From NCBI RefSeq assembly GCF_001264245.1, contig NZ_CP011339.1:682001-746000 (forward strand): 64,000 bases of DNA. Reading direction: 5' to 3'. The notes below the pieces were generated by a model. The model saw nothing but the letters and a program-made list of their open reading frames with translations. It was not told where the DNA came from and did not search any database. The stretch is from Microcystis panniformis FACHB-1757. GTDB taxonomy: Bacteria; Cyanobacteriota; Cyanobacteriia; Cyanobacteriales; Microcystaceae. The position numbers and the translations under genes are program-made. This document shows, in pieces, positions 26,570-34,697 of this stretch (the first letter of the stretch is position 1; every line of letters starts with the position of its first letter).

Positions 26570-29500
26570 ATGCTATATCAGCAGGGGCAATATGAGCAAG
26601 GGATTATCTTCGCTCAACAAACCTGTGATTTAGCCAAAAGTTACTCACTAACTAATGAGCCTATTTATGCTTATTCTTTGAATCTTTTAGCCATATTATA
26701 TAAGTCAATGGGACGGTATGAGCAAGCTTTACCTCTCTCTCAACAAGTTCTCGAAATTGTTGGTAAAAGTTTAGGTACTGACCACCCTGAATATGCTAAT
26801 TGTCTGAATAAATTAGCCGTATTATATCAGTTAATGGGACAGTATGAGCAAGCTTTACCTCTCCATCAACAAGCTCTCAAAATTACTGGTAAAAGTTTAG
26901 GTACTGACCACCCTAACTATGCTGAGTCTCTATATAATTTAGCCGTATTATATAGGTCAATGGGACAGTATGAGCAAGCTTTACCTCTCCATCAACAAGC
27001 TCTCGAAATTCGTGGTAAAAGTTTAGGTACTGACCACCCTGACTATGCTGGTTCTCTGGATAACTTAGCCATATTATATCAGTTAATGGGACAGTATGAG
27101 CAAGCTTTACCTCTCCATCAACAAGCTCTCGAAATTCTAGGTAAAAGTTTAGGTACTGACCACCCTGACTATGCTGGTTCTCTGAATAACTTAGCCGCAT
27201 TATATAAGTCAATGGGACAGTATGAGCAAGCTTTACCTCTCCATCAACAAGCTCTCGAAATTCTAGGTAAAAGTTTAGGTACTGACCACCCTGACTATGC
27301 TGGTTCTCTGAATAACTTAGCCGCATTATATAAGTCAATGGGACAGTATGAGCAAGCTTTACCTCTTCATCAACAAGCTCTCGCAATTCGTGGTAAAAGT
27401 TTAGGTACTGACCACCCTGAATATGCTGGTTCTCTGAATAACTTAGCCGCATTATATAAGTCAATGGGACAGTATGAGCAAGCTTTACCTCTTCATCAAC
27501 AAGCTCTCGAAATTCTTGGCAAAAGTTTAGGTACTGACCACCCCGACTATGCTCATGCTCTGAATAACTTAGCCATATTATATCAGTCAATGGGACAGTA
27601 TGAAGATGCTTTACCTCTGTTGCAACAAGTCCTAGAGATTCAACATAAAAGTATTGGAAATAACCATCATGAATATGCAGTTTGCCTGCATATTTTAGCT
27701 AATTTATATCAGTCAATTAAACAGTATAAAGATGCTTTATTCTTCTATCAAAAAGCTCTAGAGATTGAACGGAAAACTATTGGAACTGACCATCCTCACT
27801 ATGCTGCTTGTTTAAATGATTTAGCCCTTTTATACAAGTCAATGGGGGAGTATGGGGAAGCTATACCTCTGTTACAACAAGCCTTAAAAATTCGCCATCA
27901 AAGTCTTGGGAGTAAACATCCCCACTTTGCATATTTTTTATATAATTTAGCCCTTTTATATACAGCAACCAACCACCCAGAAGAAGCACTAAAATTAATG
28001 CAAGAAGCAGCGGAAATTGACTTAAAAACTATCTCGAAAATTTTTAGCATCAGCACCGATAAGCAACGCCTCAACTATCTTGAACAAAACTACTATAAAG
28101 TAGAAACATTTCTCTCCCTAGTTTTCCAACACTTTCCTAATAGCCCCGAAGCGGTACAATCTGCCTATAACCTCATCTTAAGACGGAAAGCGATCGCAAC
28201 CGAAACCGCCATCCTGCAAAAAATCGCCCTTTTATCCCAACAATACGCCCATCTTGCCCCCAAACTCCAACAATGGCAACAAATCAGACAACAACTCGCC
28301 AAACGCTGTTTTGATATACCCACCCCCGAACAACTTCCCTACTACCAACAAGAAATTAAATCCCTCGAACAACAAGCAGAAAACCTCGAACGAGAATTAA
28401 ATATCCCCGAACTTAACCTCGAAAAAGAACTGCAAAACGCTGATTTTCGTACCATCGCTTTAGAATTACCCGAAGGAACTACCCTAATTGAATTTATTAG
28501 GTTTAATAACTACAATTTTCAGGCAATTCCCGCCAACGGTGACGCTGCATCCTTTCCCCCTCGCTATCTTGCCTTTATCCTACCTGCCCAAGCCCCAGAA
28601 CAGCTAACTATGATAGATTTAGGAGAAGCTGAACCCATAGACAAATTAGTGAAAGAGTTTCGGGAATCGGTAGAAAACCCACGAGGATTAAGTGTGGCCG
28701 TATTTAAGAAACAAGAGGATATACTGTCAAAAATTGAACTAAGCAAGCTTATATTTGACAAAATCAAGCCTTATCTCACCCAAGAATTAATTATCTGTCC
28801 CGATGGCGAATTAAACTGCTTACCCTTTGAAATTTTACCCACCGATAAAGGCAGCTACTTAATGGATGAATATCGCTGCAACTTCTTAAATGTAGGGCGA
28901 GATATCCTGCGCTTTAAAGCCAAAATTCCCGCCAAAGTCACCTATCCCCTCGTTATCGCTAACCCTGACTATAACTTAGCCAGTCCCGAAAACACGCCAT
29001 CAACTGCTGAAAATGAGGAAAAATTCCCCTTTAAACCATCCTTACGCAATTTAGCCACCTCTAGACAAGGACAAATATTCAACTCCCTCCCCGGCACCGA
29101 AATCGAAGGCGAAAAAATCGCTAAAATACTCAGAGTCAAACCCGTTACCGCCGCCAAAGCTTTAAAACCTCTTGTCTCCAAAGCCCAAAAAGCCCCTTAT
29201 ATTCTCCATATTGCTACTCATGGCTACTTTCTCGGCGATATAACCCCCGAACTGGACACAATTAACCAAAACTTCATGTTATCGAGTCTTTCCGCCTCAG
29301 AAAGATTCCAAGTCGGCACCAGACAAAATCCCCTGTTGCGTTCAGGTTTAGCCTTTGCGGGGGTGAATACGATGTTAAACGGCGGTAAACTACCCGAAAA
29401 AGCCGAAGATGGCTTATTAACTTCCCTAGACGTGCAATCTATCAATTTAGCAGGGACAGAGTTAGTAGTAACATCCGCCTGTGAAACCGCCTTAGGAGAC

Positions 29501-29920
29501 CTCTACACAGGAGAAACCCTCATCGGTTTGCGTCGTTCCTTCATCCAAGCAGGAGCAAAAACCGTTATTATCAGCCTTTGGAAAGTGGAGGATGTGGCTA
29601 CCACTATCTTAATGCAGTATTTCTATTATTATCTCCTGAAAGCAAAACTTAGCAAAGCAGAAGCTTTGAGAAAAGCCAAATCTAGCCTCCAGCGTCTCAC
29701 CATCGCCAAAATGCGTTCCCAATGGCTAACGGAAGATGCCATCAAATCGGCAGAAAAACACAGTATAGGAACTGCTGCCCATTTGCGTGAATTAAGTCAA
29801 AAATCTGATTTAGAACGCCCTTATGAAGCTCCTAAGTATTGGGCCGCTTTTATTTGTTTAGGGAATCCAGCCGGTCTTCCGCTTTTACCACAGGCGAGCA
29901 AGGGACAAAATCTGAAATGA
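26570..29920 (+). CDS. TPR-CHAT protein (caspase/separase-like peptidase)
   Basis: 1116 residues from ATG 26570. Residues 1-470 are about eleven kinesin-light-chain-type TPR units of 42 residues (for example NLAALYKSMGQYEQALPLHQ), followed by helical linkers. Residues about 740-1110 are a CHAT domain: the catalytic His is H884 in HIATHGYF and the Cys is C971 in VVTSACETALG. CHAT proteases of this TPR-fused type include HetF-like proteins and the gasdermin- or Craspase-associated peptidases. TPRs usually sense a partner. The original start (ATG AAT CAA..) was lost by mutation to ATC at 26519, so 26570 is probably a new start 17 codons downstream. Substrate is unknown. Confidence 0.92.
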   Translation: MLYQQGQYEQGIIFAQQTCDLAKSYSLTNEPIYAYSLNLLAILYKSMGRYEQALPLSQQVLEIVGKSLGTDHPEYANCLNKLAVLYQLMGQYEQALPLHQQALKITGKSLGTDHPNYAESLYNLAVLYRSMGQYEQALPLHQQALEIRGKSLGTDHPDYAGSLDNLAILYQLMGQYEQALPLHQQALEILGKSLGTDHPDYAGSLNNLAALYKSMGQYEQALPLHQQALEILGKSLGTDHPDYAGSLNNLAALYKSMGQYEQALPLHQQALAIRGKSLGTDHPEYAGSLNNLAALYKSMGQYEQALPLHQQALEILGKSLGTDHPDYAHALNNLAILYQSMGQYEDALPLLQQVLEIQHKSIGNNHHEYAVCLHILANLYQSIKQYKDALFFYQKALEIERKTIGTDHPHYAACLNDLALLYKSMGEYGEAIPLLQQALKIRHQSLGSKHPHFAYFLYNLALLYTATNHPEEALKLMQEAAEIDLKTISKIFSISTDKQRLNYLEQNYYKVETFLSLVFQHFPNSPEAVQSAYNLILRRKAIATETAILQKIALLSQQYAHLAPKLQQWQQIRQQLAKRCFDIPTPEQLPYYQQEIKSLEQQAENLERELNIPELNLEKELQNADFRTIALELPEGTTLIEFIRFNNYNFQAIPANGDAASFPPRYLAFILPAQAPEQLTMIDLGEAEPIDKLVKEFRESVENPRGLSVAVFKKQEDILSKIELSKLIFDKIKPYLTQELIICPDGELNCLPFEILPTDKGSYLMDEYRCNFLNVGRDILRFKAKIPAKVTYPLVIANPDYNLASPENTPSTAENEEKFPFKPSLRNLATSRQGQIFNSLPGTEIEGEKIAKILRVKPVTAAKALKPLVSKAQKAPYILHIATHGYFLGDITPELDTINQNFMLSSLSASERFQVGTRQNPLLRSGLAFAGVNTMLNGGKLPEKAEDGLLTSLDVQSINLAGTELVVTSACETALGDLYTGETLIGLRRSFIQAGAKTVIISLWKVEDVATTILMQYFYYYLLKAKLSKAEALRKAKSSLQRLTIAKMRSQWLTEDAIKSAEKHSIGTAAHLRELSQKSDLERPYEAPKYWAAFICLGNPAGLPLLPQASKGQNLK
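26697..27604 (+). repeat. Near-identical tandem 126-bp TPR repeats
   Basis: Seven successive 126-bp units (42 codons) share long identical stretches such as GGGACAGTATGAGCAAGCTT and AGTTTAGGTACTGACCACCC. The units outside this block are diverged. This means recent expansion or homogenisation inside the gene. Confidence 0.9.
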
Positions 29921-30009
29921 GGAAACTACAATTTCAAGATATCCCTTTATTTTTAGATTAGCCGAACCTCCTCCCCTTGCCCCCAACCCCCCAACATCGG
30001 GGGGGTTGG

Positions 30010-30116
30010 GGTAGGGTTGATTCAAGGTAGGGTTGATTCAGTAGGGTTGATTCAAGGTAGGGTTGATTCAAGGTAGGGTTGATTCAAGGTAGGGTTGATT
30101 CATGAATCAACCCTAC
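30010..30116. repeat. 16-bp tandem repeat ending in a 28-bp perfect palindrome
   Basis: Six head-to-tail copies of GGTAGGGTTGATTCAA, one of them short by a base or two, end in an inverted half-copy. Positions 30089-30116 are therefore a perfect palindrome, GTAGGGTTGATTCA and its inverse. It lies between the TPR-CHAT gene and the IS110 element. Confidence 0.9.
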
Positions 30117-30289
30117 TAGATGAACGTAGCGACTGTCTTGATTGTCAAGGGGTAACTCAAAAAACAATCAAGGAGTTGCTGTCGAACCTAAAATCTCAAG
30201 CCAGAAAAAAGCGCAGCAAAAACTAAGTCGCTCAGGTTAAACCAAAGCAAGCGCAACCCTTGATCAGAGATAACAAAAAGTGTGAATCT

Positions 30290-31246
30290 CTAGGAACAAG
30301 GTGGTAAATTGTCAGCAAGCTGCCAAGGCTGATTTTGGCGAACCATTGCATTAAGAATAACTAAGATTTTCCGCACACAAGCAGTCAGAGCCAGTTTTTT
30401 TGATTTACCTCGTCCGACTAGGCGTTCGTAAAAGGTTTTAATCACCGGATTATGACGCATAGCTACCACCGCTCCCATGTAAAGAGTCGCCCGAATCTGA
30501 GCGCGACCTCCCTGAATCATTCGCTTACCTTTATGTTGACCACTATCAGGATTAATCGGTGCGACACCGACTAAGCGAGAGATTTGTTTGGCGGTTAATT
30601 GACCGAGTTCTGGTAAGTCGGAGACGAGAGTAGTAGAAATTACTTGACCAATCCCCGGCACGGTTTTGAGTAAATTAACTTTCTCGAGCCATTGTTGGTT
30701 AGCTTGGGTCAATTCCTCAATTTCTTGATTGAGTTTTTCGAGGCAGTTATCGAGATACTCTAAATGGGCTTCGATATCGACCAAAGCTTTACCGCGAGCG
30801 CGTTCCCGTCGGTTTTTTTCGGCAGTCCGCATCTCGACAAGTTGCCGGCGACGACTAATTAAGTCGCCCAATTGACGAGATTCTTCCGACTCAACCGCTA
30901 ATATTTGCGGTTGCATTGCTTCGCCAAAATGAGCTAAGATTTGAGCGTCAATGGCATCGGTTTTGGCTAATTTACCAGTGGCTTTAGCAAAGTCTCTTCC
31001 TTGACGGGGATTGATTAAGGCTACAGGTAAATCCGCTTCTTGTAATTGAATCACCAGTTCAGTTTCTCAACCTCCTGTCGCTTCCAGAACGATGAGGTTG
31101 AGCGTGTAAGATTTTAGGGTCTCGACCAGTTTAGATATGTCCTCCTTTGTGTTAGCAACTTTCATGGCTTTACCGACGGGACGGAGGTAAACATCTAGGG
31201 TGGCTTTACTAATGTCAATGCCTACCCATTGAGAGATATTTTCCAT
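30290..31246 (-). pseudogene. IS110-family transposase (DEDD recombinase) interrupted by TGA
   Basis: The full frame starts at ATG 31246 (MENISQWVGIDISKATLDVY), with the first Asp of the DEDD RuvC-like domain in GIDISK. It runs to EATGG, where a TGA at 31067-31069 replaces the usual Tyr or equivalent of EATGGYE. The frame then continues intact (ETELVIQLQEADLP, INPRQGRDFAKATGK, and the Transposase_20 serine domain around VPGIGQVISTTLVSDLPELG) to 30290. Apart from this stop nothing looks decayed, so inactivation is recent, unless the stop is read through. Confidence 0.9.
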
Positions 31247-31472
31247 GATTGGACTTACCTAAATTTGCCGAATTGATGGTTATTTTTGAGAGCATCCCCT
31301 TGATTTTACTCATCCTTGCCCGATACGGTCTCTTAGCTTAACAATTGATTGTTTTCGCCACGACCCCGGCGACTGTTCGAGTTTTGTCAGGGAGATTATG
31401 GTGGTGACCCTTGCTACGAAGCGGTCTTTTCCGACCAAGGTTGGGACGGTCTACCACCTCTCTCAATATACA
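31247..31472 (-). ncRNA. Candidate IS110 bridge RNA with readable target and donor loops
   Basis: On the minus strand, a stem GGTGGT/ACCACC encloses an internal loop closed by GGTC..GACC. Its left strand carries CCCAACCT, identical to the left target flank plus the CT core. Its right strand carries CGTAG, complementary to the right target CTACG. A second stem-loop (inner stem CGCC/GGCG) has ACAGTCGC on its left strand, identical to the element's own 3' end ACAGTCGCT. The right donor guide is not convincing. This layout matches the bridge RNAs known for IS110 elements. Exact transcript ends are unknown. Confidence 0.7.
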
Positions 31473-31474
31473 AG

Positions 31475-31556
31475 GTTGGGTTGAAGCATGAAACCCAACG
31501 CCCGATTATGTTACGCTACCGCTAACCCATCCTACAAATAATTGTGCCTCCCTACT
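31475..31556 (-). repeat. Part of a TA-flanked MITE split by the IS110 element
   Basis: Inverse of the left two-thirds of the repeat at 60509-60626 (AGTAGGGAGGCACAATTATT ... TTCAACCCAACCT). The short remaining piece (ACGTTCATCT) continues on the other side of IS110 at about 30117-30127. Confidence 0.85.
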
Positions 31557-31784
31557 TAATAAGGTGGCTAAGGTGGGGTTGACTTTTAAGGGTTTTTCAA
31601 TGTTTGAAATCATCGCTTATTTTCCTCTGTTTAATCGCTTTTCTGCTCTAGATAAACTTTTTTCTCAACCTTTAATTTCTCTTTTTCAGTAATTAATTAA
31701 GTTTTCATCGGGGGATTTTTTTTGTTCCTCATTGGCAATTTTTTGATGATGGATCAGAATTTGATAACGAATGCTTTCAACAGA

Positions 31785-32075
31785 TTAGCTAACAAGGCTC
31801 ATTTTGACTTTTTGATTGAGTGCGGTGGCGATTTTTTGCAGCATTATTAGGGGATTGTCTTGATAGTCAGCGTCTTCTAGATCTTCAATAACGGATTTTT
31901 CAACATGGATTAGGTCGGCTAGTTGTTGTTGGGTTAATCCAGCTTTTGTACGAGAGTCATAAATCAGTTGTGCGATTTCTGCGTTGATGGATTCTAGGGC
32001 GATTTGTTCTTGTATTGTGGGATCGTCTGCGATGATTTGATGAATGATTTTTATGGCATCTGTGGTTTTAGGCAT
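31785..32075 (-). CDS. XRE-family HTH protein, probable orphan antitoxin
   Basis: A 96-residue protein. The helix-turn-helix is clear at about residues 42-75 (SRTKAGLTQQQLADLIHVEKSVIEDLE), preceded by a helical N-terminus and followed by LIMLQKIATALNQKVKMSLV. This size and layout are those of HigA/HipB-like antitoxins encoded with a RelE/HigB toxin. No toxin gene is found upstream (32076-32250) or downstream. The short open stretch at 31592-31690 on the plus strand is only 30 codons and not recognisable. It is thus likely a relic of a toxin-antitoxin pair or a stand-alone regulator. Confidence 0.8.
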   Translation of the reverse strand: MPKTTDAIKIIHQIIADDPTIQEQIALESINAEIAQLIYDSRTKAGLTQQQLADLIHVEKSVIEDLEDADYQDNPLIMLQKIATALNQKVKMSLVS

Positions 32076-32292
32076 ATTTATTTTTAGTTAATTTTTTTTG
32101 TTAAAGATGTCCTCGATTTTTTGATAGTTCATTTAGGATCTTTGATTTCTAATCATTTAAAAGTTTGGCTGATGTATTTTGTTACATAAACAAATTTTAT
32201 ATAATGCAATCTTACAATAATTTAGTAAATCCTGCTTGTTCAAAATGACGATCAGAGGTAAGCTGTTCGTAATTTAAATTGCGTTAACAGAA

Positions 32293-32478
32293 GGCTATTC
32301 GTTACTTGGTATGGTTCGATAGGGGAGCATAAATCGACTAAATCCTTATCTGGCAAGAGACTTAATTGATTAGTTCGCTCTAGATCAAAAACAATTGACA
32401 AAAATCGCCAAATGTCTTTCTCTATAAGAGTTTCATTCCTTATAATCCTGTACGTTGCATAAGACAAACCGAAGAACC
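32293..32478. mobile_element. 186-bp MITE (GGCT..TTCG ends, 8-bp TSD TAACAGAA)
   Basis: TAACAGAA flanks both sides (32285-32292 and 32479-32486). It is inserted in the 3' part of the IS630 transposase, whose reading frame continues into it. It is the most diverged copy (left end GGCTATTCG). Confidence 0.9.
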
Positions 32479-32964
32479 TAACAGAATTACCCTTGTTTTT
32501 CAACTTGCGATCCCACTTAATAATTAAACCTCCTTCATTTAAAAGTTGATGTAAAAGAGATTCTAATTCTTCAACTGATTTAAAAAGTCGATGAGCGATA
32601 AATTCTTTTGCCGAGTGCCAGACCAATTCAATGATATTTAAATCTGGGCTATAGGCGGGTAAATACTCTAAAATTAAGTTGGGCATATTTTCAGCAATTT
32701 TACCAACAACATCTGTTTTTTTGTGAATACTAGCATTATCGAGAATCAGGACAATCTTTGGACCCTTCTCTCGAAAATCCTCCTCTTTATTCCCCGCTTC
32801 CACCCATTCTTTAATGATTTCTGTATAAAAAACTTTTACCACTTCATAAAAAGTTTCTGAATTTCCTTTTTTGATGAATTCTACGAATCTTTTTTTATCG
32901 GAATATCTCACTCCTCCCATCGCATTTACTCGACCACTTCTTCTTTGTCCGCTAACTTTTTTTC

Positions 32965-33152
32965 GGCTCTTCGTTACTTGTTATGGTTCGATAGGGGGGC
33001 ATAAATCGACTAAATCCTTATCTGGCAAGAGACTTAATTGATTAGTTCGCTCTAGATCAAAAATAATTGACAAAAATCGCCAAATGCCTTTCTATATAAG
33101 GGTTCCATCCCTTATAACCCCCGTCCATTGCATAACAAAAACCGAAGAACCT
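32965..33152. mobile_element. 188-bp MITE (GGCTCTTCG ends, 8-bp TSD TTTTTTTC)
   Basis: Bounded by GGCTCTTCGTTAC and ..CCGAAGAACC, with TTTTTTTC at 32957-32964 and 33153-33160. It splits the IS630 transposase between its GKKSQRKK and VSGQRRSG segments. Confidence 0.9.
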
Positions 33153-33217
33153 TTTTTTCTTTGGCTTTTTTTCCCCCATGTTTTTCTTCTAATGACTCTT
33201 AAACTGAATCCACTTTC

Positions 33218-33262
33218 GTGAGGGGCTGTGTGGCGAACCTGCGTCGCCACCTTGAAAGCCCC
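33218..33262. repeat. In-frame 45-bp palindromic insert in the IS630 transposase
   Basis: The insert lies between the codons of the catalytic Asp of VWFWD and the following ESGFSL, adding exactly 15 codons (GAFKVATQVRHTAPH). It folds as nested stems: GGGGCT/AGCCCC and GTGGCGA/TCGCCAC. An in-frame palindromic element in a coding region is reminiscent of Rickettsia palindromic elements; this comparison is by analogy only. Confidence 0.75.
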
Positions 33263-33340
33263 GTCCCAAAACCATACCTGTAGCTTATTTGGCTCTTCTT
33301 TTGCTATTTTTAAGTATTCGGCTAATTTTTGTTTAAATTC

Positions 33341-33526
33341 GGCTCTTCGTTACTTGTTATGGTTCGATAGGGGGCATAAATCGACTGAATCCTTATCTGG
33401 CAAAAGACTTAATTGATTAGTTCGCTCTAGATAAAAAACAATTGACAAAAATCGCTAAATGCCTTTCTATATAAGGGTTCCATCCCTTATAACCCCCGTC
33501 CATTGCATAACACAAACCGAAGAGCC
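33341..33526. mobile_element. 186-bp MITE (GGCTCTTCG ends, 8-bp TSD TTAAATTC)
   Basis: TTAAATTC at 33333-33340 and 33527-33534. It separates the IS630 segments KRKEF and KQKLAEYL. It is very similar to the copy at 38929-39115 (inverted). Confidence 0.93.
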
Positions 33527-34193
33527 TTAAATTCTTTTCTTTTTTCAGGATATTGTCGATCTTCTAAACTATATTTAGCCCAAATATAAACATACTTCTT
33601 TTTTTTTAAATGTTCGTGACTTGAGAACTACTTAATTCTATACCTGTCTGTTCTGTCAGATAAGTGGCTAATCTTTTGGCTGTCCAACGGCCAAACTCAT
33701 ACCCCATTTCTTGAGGCTCTTTGTCAATTGTCTCTAACAATATTTTGATATACTCATCCGTCGCTTTTCGATAATTTCCCTCCATTCTCTTGTCTTTCAA
33801 GCTATCTAAATTATTGGCATCTCCAGGAATACACCAATAAGAGACTGTTCGCAGTGAACACCCAATGAGTTTGGAGATTTGGACTTGAGTTTTCCCGTCA
33901 TTTAACAACAACAATATCAAAACTCTTTCTCTAATGTAAGGATTTTCTTCTTTTTTTAGTGCTTTTTGTAACTTTTCTTTTTGTTCGGAATTCAAGTGAT
34001 TAGGGGCTGGCATAGCTATTGATATTTGAATAGGTTACTGTTTCTATTATACGCTATTTAGATGCTGAACAGCTTAGAGACATTGCCCTAAGTCTTGACA
34101 TAACTCTTTAATTCTTTTTTCATTTTCTGATAACATTGAATTATTCCTCCCATCGAGATATATTCTGAATTGTAAATTATAACTATTATAATC

Positions 34194-34493
34194 TCATTTC
34201 TCTTTGTGATCAAGTAGAAGATTTTCTAGTTGTTGACGGCTATAAGCATTAATACTCATTGCATAAGTGAGATGCTCCCGTTCATTGAAACTTTTGACCT
34301 TATTAATTATGGCATTTGCCACGGGTTTTATGCCATTTAATACGTCTTCAAAAGACTGAGCAGCTTTAACAGCTATTTCATCTGTTAGACTAATAAGTTC
34401 ATCTTCTGGTTTCGGTTTGGGTAAGGGTAACTTTTCATCCACCTCGATGTAAATAGTCCCCTCCTCCGAGGTAAATTCCACTAAACGAGTCAT
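34194..34493 (-). CDS. Trypco1-like (CU044_2847-type) small protein
   Basis: A 99-residue protein. The N-terminal MTRLVEFTSEEGTIYIEVDE and the helix QSFEDVLNGIKPVANAIINKV fit the trypsin-co-occurring domain 1 family, whose members usually accompany trypsin-like or effector proteins in cyanobacterial conflict systems. The C-terminal 30 residues (FNEREHLTYAMSINAYSRQQ) do not look like the usual beta-rich end of that family, so the gene may be truncated and fused to other sequence. No protease gene is adjacent. The start ATG is at 34493, in an AT-rich spacer. Confidence 0.55.
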   Translation of the reverse strand: MTRLVEFTSEEGTIYIEVDEKLPLPKPKPEDELISLTDEIAVKAAQSFEDVLNGIKPVANAIINKVKSFNEREHLTYAMSINAYSRQQLENLLLDHKEK

Positions 34494-34697
34494 AAAAATT
34501 CTCCTGTTTATTTTATTGCGGTTGCCTAGACTTAATCAATCACAACTCCATCTTTTTGCTCTCATGCCTAATTATAGCGTTTTTCAGTCTGCTGAGGTAC
34601 AAAAGTTATGGGTTTTAGGCACTCATGCAAGAGGCAGAAGGCAAAAGGGAAGAAAAATAGGTGTACCTCACTAGCTTAGGAAATGCTATATATCTCT

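Larger units (their letters stand above)
30128..31474 (-). mobile_element. IS110-family element with CT core at both ends
   Basis: The element sits in a copy of the repeat found intact at 60509-60626, which gives the empty site: CCCAACCTACGTTC. With the element present, the two junctions read CCCAACCT|TGTATATTG and ACAGTCGCT|ACGTTC (minus-strand sense). The CT dinucleotide is thus shared by both ends, as in IS621. The long leader upstream of the transposase holds a bridge-RNA candidate. Length is about 1.35 kb. Confidence 0.85.
32252..34013 (-). pseudogene. IS630-family transposase, broken by three MITEs, a frameshift and a palindromic insert
   Basis: The N-terminal HTH part (MPAPNHLNSEQKEKLQKALK ... 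TDEYIKILLETIDKEP) runs from 34013 to 33606, where ATT TAA breaks a frame that resumes at once one base out (KKKKYVYIWAKYSLEDRQ). The middle (FKQKLAEYLKIAKEEPNKLQ, VWFWD, ESGFSLRVIRRKTWGKK, VSGQRRSGRVNAMGGVRYSD) lies between the MITEs at 33341 and 32965. The C-terminal DDE part (IVLILDNASIHKK, LPAYSPDLNIIELVWHSAKE) is at 32920-32480, and its tail is MITE-encoded. All catalytic motifs can be pieced together but no intact gene remains. Confidence 0.9.

Noticed and set aside
26913..27590. 225-codon open frame on the minus strand across the TPR repeats
   Set aside because: It is a periodic antisense shadow of the 126-bp TPR repeats of the CHAT gene, with no independent coding signal.
26697..27604. 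Regular repeats that might be taken for a CRISPR array
   Set aside because: The units are 126 bp, contiguous, in frame and encode TPRs; no short repeat with unique spacers exists here or elsewhere in the window.
31067..31069. TGA in the IS110 transposase as selenocysteine
   Set aside because: No SECIS-like element was sought or seen, the family uses no selenocysteine here, and a nonsense mutation is simpler.
33523..33640. Programmed frameshift in the IS630 transposase at the A-run
   Set aside because: The gene is also broken by three MITEs and a palindromic insert, so simple decay is the better explanation.
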